Notes: generated by a model not told the origin, from the sequence alone. A stretch of DNA of 64,000 nt from CAIKMD01 sp963729935 (GCA_963729935.1 CAVSPW010000004.1:620001-684000); one strand, 5' to 3'; shown: positions 36,638-44,918, numbered from the stretch's first letter. Made by a program: numbers and translations.

Positions 36638-37264
36638 ATGTCGGACCCCCCTTCCATGCGAATTCTCGTGATCTGCGACGACCGGCGGATTGCCGCATCG
36701 GCGATGGCGACGCTCGCCGGGATCGGCATCGACGCGCTTGACGCCGGCGGCGCGGTGGCGGAAGCGCGACGGCGCAACGCCCAAGCGGATGCGCTTCTCA
36801 TCTGGAATCGGCCGCTGCGGCGCATGGCACGGCGCTGTCCGCAGGAAATCGCCCGGCTGAGCCGCCTGATGCCGGTGATCGTCGCCTTGGGGCTCGAAGA
36901 GACCGGCTCGCTCGCCGGCACCGCGCCTCTCGTCAACGGCATCGTCTTTCCGGAGATCAATTTGCGTCGCCTCGGCGCCATCGTCGGCGTGGCGCGCTCC
37001 GGCTATCTCCTGCTCCCCGGCGCGATCGACAGCGAGAGGCTGAAGCGATCCGCGCTCCACGCGGGCGGACGCAACGATATCACGACGTCTGAAAACGCCG
37101 TGCTTGCGGGTCTCGCCGAAGGAATGACCAACCGCCAAATCGCGCAAAAACTGGCGTTGAACGATTCCACGGTCAAGCGTCTCGTTCACGACGCGCTGCG
37201 CAAATTGCGTTTTGAAAACCGCACCCAGGCCGCGCTCTATCAGCGCTTCGACCGCGAGCAATGA
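36638..37264 (+). CDS. LuxR-type regulator with a degenerate receiver domain
   Basis: 208 residues from the ATG at 36638 (another ATG at 36656 is possible). The N-terminal half folds like a receiver: MRILVICDDRRIAASAM keeps the acidic pair, but the strand that should end in the phospho-acceptor reads DALLIWNRPLRR, with Trp at the Asp position. The C-terminal helix-turn-helix is intact: TSENAVLAGLAEGMTNRQIA, then LALNDSTVKRLVHDALRKLR. It is probably phosphorylation-independent. Its place between the barrel gene and three MDxVTAG genes makes it a likely local regulator. Confidence 0.85.
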   Translation: MSDPPSMRILVICDDRRIAASAMATLAGIGIDALDAGGAVAEARRRNAQADALLIWNRPLRRMARRCPQEIARLSRLMPVIVALGLEETGSLAGTAPLVNGIVFPEINLRRLGAIVGVARSGYLLLPGAIDSERLKRSALHAGGRNDITTSENAVLAGLAEGMTNRQIAQKLALNDSTVKRLVHDALRKLRFENRTQAALYQRFDREQ

Positions 37265-37280
37265 AACGCGCAGCCGCGCG

Positions 37281-37297
37281 CTCCCGATCATTGGGAG
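37281..37297. promoter_or_regulatory. inverted repeat upstream of second MDxVTAG gene
   Basis: CTCCC and GGGAG form a dyad with a 7-base centre (GATCATT), 204 bases ahead of the ATG at 37501 and just after the LuxR-type gene. Its symmetry and size would suit a LuxR-type dimer, but no second identical copy was found, so this is weak. Confidence 0.25.
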
Positions 37298-37500
37298 TAG
37301 GCCCGGCTCGCGCGACGCGTTCGGTTACCGCTCTCGGCTCGGCCGGACTCTGGAATGAGCGCCCTCCTACCTCGTCTGCCCCGTTGCCCGCGCGCGGCAT
37401 TGCAGGCGACTCTCGTCGAGCCAGCGCAAGGATGAGCGCGTTGCCGAGCCGGCCGCGGTGCCAAGCGGCGACGGAGCGGCATCGGGAAGGAGCCTCGGAC

Positions 37501-37929
37501 ATGCGGATAGCGCTTTGCGTCGGATCGCTCGGTCTTTGCATCGCCTGCGGCGTCGCGGTCAAATCGGCGCAAGCCGATCCACGGCTCTTGACGCAAGCCG
37601 AGATGGATCGCGTGACTGCGGGCCTCCAACTCGGTCTTGCGACCGGCGCCGCCGCGACCGGCGGGAGTTTCGCGCTCACCGAGGTGAATGGCGGCGGAAC
37701 CGGCTCGCAGTCCGAGCTTCCCGGCGGCGGGACCGCGCAAAGCGGCGTCATTGGCGGGACGGCTTCCGCCGTCGGCACTGGCGCCGCCAGCACCGGCGTT
37801 GCGACCAGCGGCGCGGTCAATGGAATCGCGCTCGTCAATCGGACCGTGAGCGGAACCGTCACGGGTCCCGGCGGTCAGGCGAGCCTCGGCTTCACCTATG
37901 TTTCCGGCGGCACGTTCTTCCTCCCCTAG
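37501..37929 (+). CDS. secreted MDxVTAG-motif protein 2
   Basis: 142 residues from the ATG at 37501, preceded by GGAAGGAG. A signal peptide (CVGSLGLCIACGVAVKSAQA) is followed by LLTQAEMDRVTAG at 29-41. The predicted mature part is very rich in Gly, Ala, Thr and Ser with repeated GGT/GTG/TSG elements (GGTASAVGTGAASTGVATSG) and ends FTYVSGGTFFLP, aromatic and beta-prone. No Cys or charge clusters occur after the motif. This composition fits a surface fibre or amyloid-type subunit. First of three tandem paralogues. Confidence 0.82.
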   Translation: MRIALCVGSLGLCIACGVAVKSAQADPRLLTQAEMDRVTAGLQLGLATGAAATGGSFALTEVNGGGTGSQSELPGGGTAQSGVIGGTASAVGTGAASTGVATSGAVNGIALVNRTVSGTVTGPGGQASLGFTYVSGGTFFLP

Positions 37930-38014
37930 CGCGCACGCGCCATGCTCTCGGCCGCCGGCGGTCGGGCGCGCAAGGACCATTCGCAACCCTAACCCTCGCC
38001 AAGGAGAGATAGCC

Positions 38015-38314
38015 ATGATGAAGCCCTTAGCCGGCATTGCGGTACTTCCGCTTCTGGTCGCCGCGCATGTCGCCACGGCCGGTGCGCCCGTGCCATTGAG
38101 CAATGCGCAGATGGATGCCGTCACGGCCGGTTCCGCGAGCGGCGCGCTCGTCCAGCTTGCCGCTTCCGCGAGCGGCACGCCGCAAGCCTTCACCCAAACC
38201 GCGGCACAGGCGCAAATCATTCAGACGCCCGTTCTGATCCCGACCCCGCTCGGTCCGGTCACGCTCAGCGCCGGCACCGTCTGGGCGATCGGCGCATCGA
38301 TATCGTCGAATTGA
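38015..38314 (+). CDS. secreted MDxVTAG-motif protein 3
   Basis: 99 residues from the first of two ATG codons (38015), with AAGGAGAG upstream. A signal peptide runs to about residue 23 (VATAGA), then LSNAQMDAVTAG at 28-39. The mature segment of 60 residues is Ala/Ser/Gln/Thr-rich and finishes with PVTLSAGTVWAIGASISSN. It sits 85 bases after protein 2 and 75 bases before protein 4, each with its own ribosome-binding site. Confidence 0.82.
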   Translation: MMKPLAGIAVLPLLVAAHVATAGAPVPLSNAQMDAVTAGSASGALVQLAASASGTPQAFTQTAAQAQIIQTPVLIPTPLGPVTLSAGTVWAIGASISSN

Positions 38315-38389
38315 CGAAAGCCTCGGATTTTCGAGCGCACACCGTCATCGCTTCTGATTTCGAACGAGATTCACACAGGAGACATCGAC

Positions 38390-38719
38390 ATGAAGACCAC
38401 CTTGTTCCCGCTTCTCGCCGGCGCGGCCATTCTCGCCCTCTCCGGCACGGCTTTCGCCGGAGAGAGCAATCATACGGCGCCGCTTCGCCTCTCCGACATG
38501 CAAATGGATGGCGTCACCGCGGGCGCGACCGCGATCGGCGTCGGCGCGGGCGCGGCGCTCGGAACGCTCTTTTCGGGCACGGCGATCCAGGTCAATACCG
38601 CCGTGGCCGGCCCGAACGCGGCAGCGGTCGGCAACGTGATCTCGGCGGCGGCTTCGTTCACGCCCGGGCCGAGCGCAGCCGCCGCTTCCGCACTCAACAT
38701 GATTCTCGTAAGCCCCTAA
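38390..38719 (+). CDS. secreted MDxVTAG-motif protein 4
   Basis: 109 residues from the ATG at 38390, preceded by ACAGGAG. A signal peptide (FPLLAGAAILALSGTAFA) is followed by LRLSDMQMDGVTAGATAIG at 33-48. The mature part consists mostly of Ala, Gly, Val and Ser with few charges (VGAGAALGTLFSGTAIQVNT, AAAASALNMILVSP). It is the last gene of the cluster; two related hairpins follow its stop. Confidence 0.82.
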   Translation: MKTTLFPLLAGAAILALSGTAFAGESNHTAPLRLSDMQMDGVTAGATAIGVGAGAALGTLFSGTAIQVNTAVAGPNAAAVGNVISAAASFTPGPSAAAASALNMILVSP

Positions 38720-38730
38720 CGCGGAGCACA

Positions 38731-38751
38731 GCCGGCGCATCTTGCGCCGGC
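38731..38751. terminator. first of two hairpins sharing a core, after the MDxVTAG genes
   Basis: GCCGGCGC and GCGCCGGC form a perfect 8-base stem with loop ATCTT, 11 bases after the last small-protein stop. The same 21 bases recur inside the larger hairpin at 38773-38817. It probably ends transcription or protects the mRNA 3' end. No T-tract follows. Confidence 0.55.
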
Positions 38752-38772
38752 GTCGTGCGAAGCGACATCGAA

Positions 38773-38817
38773 GGCACCTCAGACGCCGGCGCATCTTGCG
38801 CCGGCGTCTGAGGTGCC
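38773..38817. terminator. perfect 20-bp hairpin between convergent genes
   Basis: A flawless 20-base stem (GGCACCTCAGACGCCGGCGC against its complement) with loop ATCTT. Its inner 21 bases repeat the hairpin at 38731-38751. It lies between the last small-protein gene and the convergent PAS-LuxR gene, so a bidirectional terminator is likely. The perfect symmetry and repeated core also resemble REP-like elements. Confidence 0.65.
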
Positions 38818-38834
38818 GGCGCGATACGATGCGA

Positions 38835-39614
38835 TCATTTTCCAATCGTCGGGGCGAGCGCGCGACTATGTGCAAGCATGAACAACCGAATGAGGGCCGC
38901 GAGCGTCGTGACCCCGAGCTTGGTCATCGCCCGCTGACGGTGATATTCGACCGTGCGGCGGCTGATGGCGAGCTTGAAGGCGATCACCTTGTTCGGATGC
39001 CCGGCCACGACCTGATCGATCACCGCCCGCTCGCGCCGGGTCAATCGATCGATGCGCAACGCGGCCAATTTGTTTTCGCTGACGTCGACGAAAGAGATCA
39101 CGATCCCGGCGATTGCCTTCCCGTTGCCCAGATAGGAATAGACGCTCCGCCTGTACCAGCGCCCGCCCGCCGTGCCGATATCGCGCTCGATCGCGGCGCC
39201 GTGGAGTCTCACGGCGCCGATATCGGCGGCGAGTTCGCGATCCTCGAAGGGGAGATCGATCCATGCGAAAGGCTTGCCGACATCGGCCGCGACGATCCCC
39301 AACAATTCCTGTGCCGATCGGGTGAAGAATTGGAGATTAAGATCCTGATCGAGAACGCAAGTCGCGACATCGGAGCGGCTAAAGGTCAGAAAGGAATCGC
39401 CGGCATCCCGTCGACGCTCGCCGGCCGAGGCAACGAGGCGAAGCGCGCTTGTCGTGCCGCGCGCGGATGCGGCGATGATCCGCTGTTCAAAAGCATGAAC
39501 TTCCCGCTTTACCATCAATATTCTCCACCGAAATAAGATGTCATCCATTCGCTGGTCGAACGATTGGCTGATCGGATCGGTGCACGCCTCCAAGCGGCTC
39601 TTCCATTTCGTCAT
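38835..39614 (-). CDS. PAS-LuxR transcriptional regulator
   Basis: 259 residues from the ATG at 39614; ATG codons at 39548 and 39515 are possible. Residues about 75-185 are a PAS domain of the type found in CheB/CheR hybrids: LDQDLNLQFFTRSAQELLGI, then DVGKPFAWIDLPFEDREL, and WYRRSVYSYLGNGKAIAGIV followed by FVDVSENK. The C-terminal LuxR helix-turn-helix is LTRRERAVIDQVVAGHPNKV, then ISRRTVEYHRQRAMTKLG. No membrane segment. It faces the MDxVTAG genes convergently and is the third LuxR-type regulator around this cluster. Confidence 0.88.
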   Translation of the reverse strand: MTKWKSRLEACTDPISQSFDQRMDDILFRWRILMVKREVHAFEQRIIAASARGTTSALRLVASAGERRRDAGDSFLTFSRSDVATCVLDQDLNLQFFTRSAQELLGIVAADVGKPFAWIDLPFEDRELAADIGAVRLHGAAIERDIGTAGGRWYRRSVYSYLGNGKAIAGIVISFVDVSENKLAALRIDRLTRRERAVIDQVVAGHPNKVIAFKLAISRRTVEYHRQRAMTKLGVTTLAALIRLFMLAHSRALAPTIGK

Positions 39615-39828
39615 CGACGGCTACGGCTCAACGCAATTCCTCAAAGCGCAGATCCGCGCACAACCCGTTCAAAGCGCGAGCAAAATGACGCGCCGATTCA
39701 TTTTGACCCAAATCACCCACGGGAGATAAGCGCGGTTTGAAGGGACCACAGAAATATCACAGCGGAGGCGCGCCGATGGCTGCGGCGCGCCTTGAAGGCG
39801 CCCGCATCCGGTCGTCAGTGCTTCTGGC

Positions 39829-40812
39829 TTAGCGCCGGTTCTCGTCGCGCAGGAAATCGAGGCGGCGGAACAATTCGCGATCGGTGATCTGGAAGAGGCT
39901 CGCCTTCGCGCTCAGCGATTTGTGGGTGATCCATTGCCCGTGCGGCAAAGTAAAAATGTCCTTGGGACCCCAATTCACGGTGTCGTCTCCGACCCGCGAC
40001 TGTCCTTCGCCTTCCACCACGACGCAGACCGCATTGCTGTTGGTGCGATAGGCTTCGGTCTCCGGCCCTTTGCTCAGACCGAGAAGATAGCAATCGATCG
40101 TCGAGAGAATGGCGCCGCCATTCATCGGATTGGTGTAGCGCAGGCGCCGCGCGCCGTCGGCATCGGGACGCGCCGCCTCCAGCGCTTGCGCGGCCTCCGT
40201 CCAGGGATAGCGGAACTTCGGCGAATAGGGCCAGCTCGCGGCCGGCTTGTCGGGGGCGAGCCCCGCGGTGAAGACCGCGTCGGCCGGAGGCTCGTCGATA
40301 TCATGGGCCGGACCGGGCTCGAAGACGCGATCGTCGAGATAGCCGTGCACTGGCACGTCGAGCGCATCGACCCAGACCGAACGGTCCTTCCCTGCATTGA
40401 CATGCTCGTGCCAGGTCCAACCCGGGGTCAGCACCAGATCGCCCGGCAGCATCGGACAAGCCTTGCCCTCGACGATGGTAGTCGCGCCCTCGCCTTCGAG
40501 CACGAAGCGCAGGGCATGCATGGAGTGGCGATGCGGCCGCGCCTTCTCGCCGGGCATCAGCACCTGCAGATTGACCGAGAGATTGGGCGCAGCGCCCTGC
40601 GCCGCGCTGCCGGCGAAGGCCGGGTTGTTCAAGATGAGCACGCGACGCTCGGCATCGGTCATGTTGACCGCGCCCGCCGCCTCGCCGATGAGCGGATTCA
40701 TCGCCGCCCAGCGCCAGAGATGCGATGCGACATGCGGGCGGTTGGGGCGCAGCTCCTGCTCCCACATCGCGATCACGTTCGAGGCGGCAAATTTCTCGCG
40801 AAGCTCGGTCAT
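39829..40812 (-). CDS. gentisate 1,2-dioxygenase-like double cupin protein
   Basis: 327 residues from the ATG at 40812. It opens like gentisate dioxygenases (HLWRWAAMNPLIGEAAGAV). The N-terminal cupin has the metal ligands in PHRHSMHALRFVLEGEG and GDLVLTPGWTWHEH; the second cupin is around 240-310 (VCVVVEGEGQSRVG, FTLPHGQWITHKS). These iron enzymes cleave gentisate or related salicylates. It is divergent from an FAD-dependent aromatic hydroxylase 182 bases away, which could make its substrate. 1-Hydroxy-2-naphthoate or salicylate dioxygenase are alternatives. Confidence 0.85.
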   Translation of the reverse strand: MTELREKFAASNVIAMWEQELRPNRPHVASHLWRWAAMNPLIGEAAGAVNMTDAERRVLILNNPAFAGSAAQGAAPNLSVNLQVLMPGEKARPHRHSMHALRFVLEGEGATTIVEGKACPMLPGDLVLTPGWTWHEHVNAGKDRSVWVDALDVPVHGYLDDRVFEPGPAHDIDEPPADAVFTAGLAPDKPAASWPYSPKFRYPWTEAAQALEAARPDADGARRLRYTNPMNGGAILSTIDCYLLGLSKGPETEAYRTNSNAVCVVVEGEGQSRVGDDTVNWGPKDIFTLPHGQWITHKSLSAKASLFQITDRELFRRLDFLRDENRR

Positions 40813-40994
40813 GGCGTCTCCCTTCTCACGGCGCTGTTTGGCGCTCGCAGGGATTTTCCCGCGTCCTCGGGGCGAAAGCAACGCTTGCTTGCGTGGACGA
40901 GGACGTCGTCGAGATCGCGAGCGAAAGCCCATCGTTGACCGCGCAATATGCCCACTCTACCGTTGCGCGCGGGAGAAAACGGCGGAAGAACGGC

Positions 40995-42599
40995 ATGAGC
41001 GCGGAGAAAATACCCGTTCTGATTGCGGGTGGCGGTCCGGTCGGGCTGGCCCTTGCGATCGAGCTCGGCCGGGCGGGCATCGCCTGCACCTTGGTCGAGC
41101 GTCGCGACGGCAGCATCGGCGTGCCCAAAATGAGCGGGCTTTCGATCCGCAGCATGGAATTCAACCGCCGCTGGGGGATCGCCGAAACCGTCAAGCGTTC
41201 CGGCTGGCCGCCGACCCATCCCCAGGATCTGGTCTATTGCACCTCGATGGTCGGCTACGAGCTGGCACGCCACGAAGTGCCCGCCTATGTCAAACAGCGC
41301 CTCGGCTACACGCCCGAGCCCCGCGTCGCCTGCGCGCAGATCTTCTACGATCCGATCCTGCTGGCGACGGCGCGCGCGCTGCCTTCGGTCACGATCCGGC
41401 ATATGACCAGCCTCGATTCATTCACCCAGGACGGCGATGGTGTCGTGGCGACCATCACCGACCGCAAGACCGGCAAGAGCGAGACCGTGGCGGCGCGCTA
41501 TCTCGTCGGCTGCGACGGCGCCGATGGCGCGGTGGTGACCGCGCTCGGCTTCGGTTACGAGGGTCTTGGAATCGTCGCGCACAGCGTCAATGTCTATTTC
41601 CGTTCGCGCCAGCTCATGGAGATTCACGACAAGGGCTGGGCGCGTTTCTTCCGCTTCACCGATGAAGGCGGCACCTGGGGCGAGATCATTGGCATCGACG
41701 GCAAGGAATTGTGGCGGCTTTCGGTGTTGAAGGCCGATCCCGCCTTCGATGGGCATGCCTATATGCGGCGCCTGGCGGGGACCGAGATCGACTACGAGAT
41801 ACTCTCGGTCATGGATTGGGAGCGGCGCGAACGCGTCGCCGAACATTACCGCGACCGCCGCGTCTTCATCGCGGGCGATGCCGCGCATCAGAATTCGCCG
41901 ACGGGCGGGCTCGGCCTGCATACCGGCCTGGCCGACGCCGTCGATCTCGGCTGGAAGCTCGTCGCCACGCTCCAGGGTTGGGGCGGCGCGCATCTGCTCG
42001 ATTCCTACGAGGCCGAGCGCAAGCCCGTGGCCTTGAACAATGTCCACGCCTCGACCGACGAGTTCGTGCTTCTGGCCGATCTGCCGGGCGGGCCGGAGAT
42101 CGCCGCTGCGACGCCGCAAGGCGCCGCGCTGCGCCGGCGCTGGGCCGAGGCCTATCGCGCCTCGAGCGGCGCGACCAGCCCGATCTTCACCGAGAATCTT
42201 CGTCTCGGCTATTGCTACGACCCCTCGCCGATTTGCGTGCCGGACGGGAGCCCGCCCATTCCCTTGGAGACGGTCGATTTCGTCCCGAGCGCGAGGCCGG
42301 GCACGCGCGCGCCGCATGCCTGGATCGGCGACAATCGCTCGACGCTCGACCTCTTCGGCGAAGGCTTCGTTCTCTTGCGCCTGGGCGTCGAGCCGCAAGG
42401 CGGGGCCGCGCTGATCGAAGCCGCGGCAAAGCGCAATCTTCCGCTCCGGGTCGTCGACCTGGCGGATCGCGCGGTCGCCAAGCTTTACGAGCGCCGCCTC
42501 GTCCTCGTCCGCCCCGATGGTCATGTCGCGTGGCGCGGCGATGCCGAGCCCGGCGACGCGCTGGCGCTCATCGACACGGTGCGCGGCGCCCGCGCCTAG
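40995..42599 (+). CDS. FAD-dependent aromatic monooxygenase, PheA/TfdB type (copy 1)
   Basis: 534 residues from the ATG at 40995. The FAD Rossmann motif is VLIAGGGPVGLALAIELG, the middle DG motif is VGCDGADGAVVTALG, and the second FAD site is VFIAGDAAHQNSPTGGLGLH. The C-terminal thioredoxin-like extension (LVLVRPDGHVAWRG) is typical of phenol hydroxylase-like monooxygenases. It hydroxylates an aromatic ring with NAD(P)H and oxygen. The gentisate-dioxygenase-like gene runs divergently, suggesting a hydroxybenzoate-like route. It has a close paralogue at 48989-50605. Confidence 0.9.
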   Translation: MSAEKIPVLIAGGGPVGLALAIELGRAGIACTLVERRDGSIGVPKMSGLSIRSMEFNRRWGIAETVKRSGWPPTHPQDLVYCTSMVGYELARHEVPAYVKQRLGYTPEPRVACAQIFYDPILLATARALPSVTIRHMTSLDSFTQDGDGVVATITDRKTGKSETVAARYLVGCDGADGAVVTALGFGYEGLGIVAHSVNVYFRSRQLMEIHDKGWARFFRFTDEGGTWGEIIGIDGKELWRLSVLKADPAFDGHAYMRRLAGTEIDYEILSVMDWERRERVAEHYRDRRVFIAGDAAHQNSPTGGLGLHTGLADAVDLGWKLVATLQGWGGAHLLDSYEAERKPVALNNVHASTDEFVLLADLPGGPEIAAATPQGAALRRRWAEAYRASSGATSPIFTENLRLGYCYDPSPICVPDGSPPIPLETVDFVPSARPGTRAPHAWIGDNRSTLDLFGEGFVLLRLGVEPQGGAALIEAAAKRNLPLRVVDLADRAVAKLYERRLVLVRPDGHVAWRGDAEPGDALALIDTVRGARA

Positions 42600-42682
42600 C
42601 CGCGCCGGCTTGGTCACAAGATAGTCACCGCGCCGCGCCGCGCCCGCGTGCTATTGCCGGGCGCAGGGAGATTTCGCAATCG

Positions 42683-43264
42683 ATGGCAAAGCTTCCTCGG
42701 AAGAATCCCACAGCGATCAGCGGCAGGAGCACGATGTTCACCCGAGAAAAGACGACCAAATCATCCGCCGGCGACGAAACGCGCGAAACCCCATCCGCGG
42801 CCGCCGATGCCGCCACGCTGCTCGCCCCGTCGACCTCGAACGCCGCCGCTGCGCACACGGTGACGCGGCACTATGCGATTCCGCCCGCTCCCGCCGCGCT
42901 GACGCCGGCGCGCGACGCCAAGACCGATGGCCGGGACGAGACCAAGCGCCTCACCGTCGGCAAGGGCATCTCGCTCGACGGCAAGATCTCGTCTTGCGAC
43001 CGCCTCATCGTCGACGGCAAGGTCGAAGCCGAATTGCAGGACTGCCACACCGTCGAGATCACCGAGAACGGGACCTTCAAAGGGGCCGCCGAGATCGCGA
43101 GCGCCGAGATCTCGGGCAATTACGAGGGCTCGCTCACGGTGCGCGATAATCTCCTCATCCGCTCCACCGGACATGTCAGCGGCACCGTGCGCTACGGCAA
43201 GCTGCATATAGAGGATGGCGGCGAGATCAACGGCGACGTGAAGAGCCTCGCGTCCAAGTCCTGA
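42683..43264 (+). CDS. bactofilin
   Basis: 193 residues from the ATG at 42683; an ATG at 42734 with AGGAG upstream is an equally good start. After a disordered N-terminus of about 85 residues, the central beta-helix domain shows the regular repeats of bactofilins: RLTVGKGISLDGKISSCDRL, IVDGKVEAELQD, IASAEISGNYEGSLTVRDNL, HVSGTVRYGKLHIEDGGEI. Bactofilins polymerise at the inner membrane and organise local cell-wall growth. The gene stands alone. Confidence 0.92.
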   Translation: MAKLPRKNPTAISGRSTMFTREKTTKSSAGDETRETPSAAADAATLLAPSTSNAAAAHTVTRHYAIPPAPAALTPARDAKTDGRDETKRLTVGKGISLDGKISSCDRLIVDGKVEAELQDCHTVEITENGTFKGAAEIASAEISGNYEGSLTVRDNLLIRSTGHVSGTVRYGKLHIEDGGEINGDVKSLASKS

Positions 43265-43374
43265 GGCGCAGCGCAGGTCGACTTCCACGCTGGAACGGCC
43301 GCGTCGACCTTTCGGACTTGTAACTTGAACGCGTGCTGCTGAATGGCACACTCCGCGACACACGGAGAGTGTCG

Positions 43375-43551
43375 ATGACACATACGCAGCTGATCTATCT
43401 CGTCCTCGTCGTCGCGGCGTTTCTAATTTTTTCCGGCTCGCTGCTCAAGGCGACGATCACAAGCCTGTCGGCGAGCCCGCGCGCTGCGGGCGGAACGAGC
43501 CCGTCGAAATCGCCGCAGAAGACAATGGCCGCACCGACGCGGCCGCGTTGA
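43375..43551 (+). CDS. small single-span membrane protein
   Basis: A 58-residue protein from the ATG at 43375, with ACGGAGAG ahead. One hydrophobic helix (LIYLVLVVAAFLIFSGSLL) is followed by a Ser/Pro/Lys-rich tail. Length, site and composition suit a real small membrane protein, but I know no family. Confidence 0.5.
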   Translation: MTHTQLIYLVLVVAAFLIFSGSLLKATITSLSASPRAAGGTSPSKSPQKTMAAPTRPR

Positions 43552-43727
43552 AGGGCCGCTCTCCTGCGCGGCGAGCCCGCGGGCTTCGGCCCTCGCGGCG
43601 GCATCGCCCTGCCCGATTGTCGGTTGTTTGGGCTGCGCGACTGGCATAAAGTGGCGTCCTCGGCGTTACCGGCATGTGCATGCGCAAAAAAGTCGCGCGT
43701 CGGCCGCCATAGTCAGGGAGGACAAAC

Positions 43728-44867
43728 ATGATCAGGAAGGGATTCCGTCCCGCTCTGGTCGCCGCCGCGCTGGCGAGCCTGTTGGGTTTCGCCGCCGCGT
43801 CCCGAGCGACCGAGCTGGTTTACGGCGCGGGTATTCCGGCGAAATCGGACGAAATCGCGATCGGCGTCCAGGGCTACGCCGACGATGTGGCGAAGCTTTC
43901 CGGCGGCTCCTTGAAGCTCAAGATCCTGGCCGGCGGCCAGGTGGTGAGCCTCGACAACACCTTGGTGGCCTTACGCGACGGCACCATTGATGCCGGTTTC
44001 GTCGTGCCGGTATTCACCCGCAAGGAATTGAAGAACACCAACGTCATTTACGATACTGAGATATTCGGCGACGATCCGGCGGCGATCACCGGCGCGGCCA
44101 ACGAGACGATGCTATTCGACTGCCCCGAATGCGTCGCCGAGTTCCATCAATACGGCGCGATCTATCTCGCCTCCTTCGGCAACAACAACAAGGGCCTCAT
44201 TTGCCGCAAGGAGGTGAAGACCCTGGCCGATGTAAAGGGCCTCAAGATTCGCGCCGTGGGCGCCACCACGCGACTGATCGCGGCGATGGGCGGCGTGCCG
44301 GTCTCCATGAGCCCGCCCGACGCCACCACCGCGCTCGAACGCGGCGCCATCGATTGCGTGCACGGGGTGATCACCTGGCTGCAGAATTTCGGCTATTGGG
44401 ACGTCGCCAAATACGTGCTCGAGACGCCGCTCGGCAGTCCGCGGACGATCAGCTCGGTCGTCTATGCGCGCAGCGCCTGGAACAAGCTGACGCCGGCGCA
44501 GCGCAAGATCGCGATCGACGCCATCCCGATGCATCTCGCGCGCATGGTCTATCTGGTCAACGTTGCCGCCGATCAGAAGATAAAGGATATCGCGATCAAG
44601 GAGAAGCACGTCACCTTCAACGAAGGCGGCAAGGACTTCACCGATCTGGTGGCGAAGTTCCAGGAAGGCGAGCGGACGAAGATTCCGGAATTGCTCAAGC
44701 AGCAGCTTGGCGTCAAGGATCCCGAAAAGATCTTCAGCGCCTTTATGAAGAACCTCGACAAGTGGGAGAAGATAGCGAAGGCGAAGGATCTGAAGGATCA
44801 CATGGACGCGATGGCTGCCGCCTATAAGAGCGAGATTTACGACAAGCTCGATCCGAACAAGCTCTGA
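43728..44867 (+). CDS. TRAP transporter substrate-binding protein (DctP family)
   Basis: A 379-residue periplasmic protein with signal peptide MIRKGFRPALVAAALASLLG and GGGAGG ahead of the ATG. DctP features include LKLKILAGGQVVSLDNTLVA, the central KGLKIRAVGATTRLIAAMGG with the Arg that grips a carboxylate, and VPVSMSPPDATTALERGAID. It should bind an organic acid for the permease pair encoded convergently at 44919-46761. The convergent order is unusual, since TRAP genes normally form one operon. Confidence 0.92.
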   Translation: MIRKGFRPALVAAALASLLGFAAASRATELVYGAGIPAKSDEIAIGVQGYADDVAKLSGGSLKLKILAGGQVVSLDNTLVALRDGTIDAGFVVPVFTRKELKNTNVIYDTEIFGDDPAAITGAANETMLFDCPECVAEFHQYGAIYLASFGNNNKGLICRKEVKTLADVKGLKIRAVGATTRLIAAMGGVPVSMSPPDATTALERGAIDCVHGVITWLQNFGYWDVAKYVLETPLGSPRTISSVVYARSAWNKLTPAQRKIAIDAIPMHLARMVYLVNVAADQKIKDIAIKEKHVTFNEGGKDFTDLVAKFQEGERTKIPELLKQQLGVKDPEKIFSAFMKNLDKWEKIAKAKDLKDHMDAMAAAYKSEIYDKLDPNKL

Positions 44868-44883
44868 TCGGCACCACCGACTT

Positions 44884-44911
44884 CGGGCCCGCGCGAGCCG
44901 GCGCGGGCCCG
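44884..44911. terminator. hairpin between convergent TRAP genes
   Basis: CGGGCCCGCGC at 44884-44894 pairs perfectly with GCGCGGGCCCG at 44901-44911 around a 6-base loop. It sits in the 51-base gap between the convergent dctP and dctM stops. A bidirectional terminator is the simplest reading; there is no T-tract. Confidence 0.6.
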
Positions 44912-44918
44912 CTCCCGT

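Noticed and set aside
33977..38719. Reading the C39 cluster as an ordinary bacteriocin (double-glycine) locus
   Set aside because: There is no peptidase-containing ABC exporter, membrane fusion protein or immunity gene, and all four candidate substrates have Sec signal peptides.
41711..43264. A 517-codon frame joining the FAD hydroxylase region to the bactofilin
   Set aside because: Only the last 193 codons carry the bactofilin fold; the earlier part is an out-of-frame shadow of the hydroxylase. ATG codons with ribosome-binding sites exist at 42683 and 42734.
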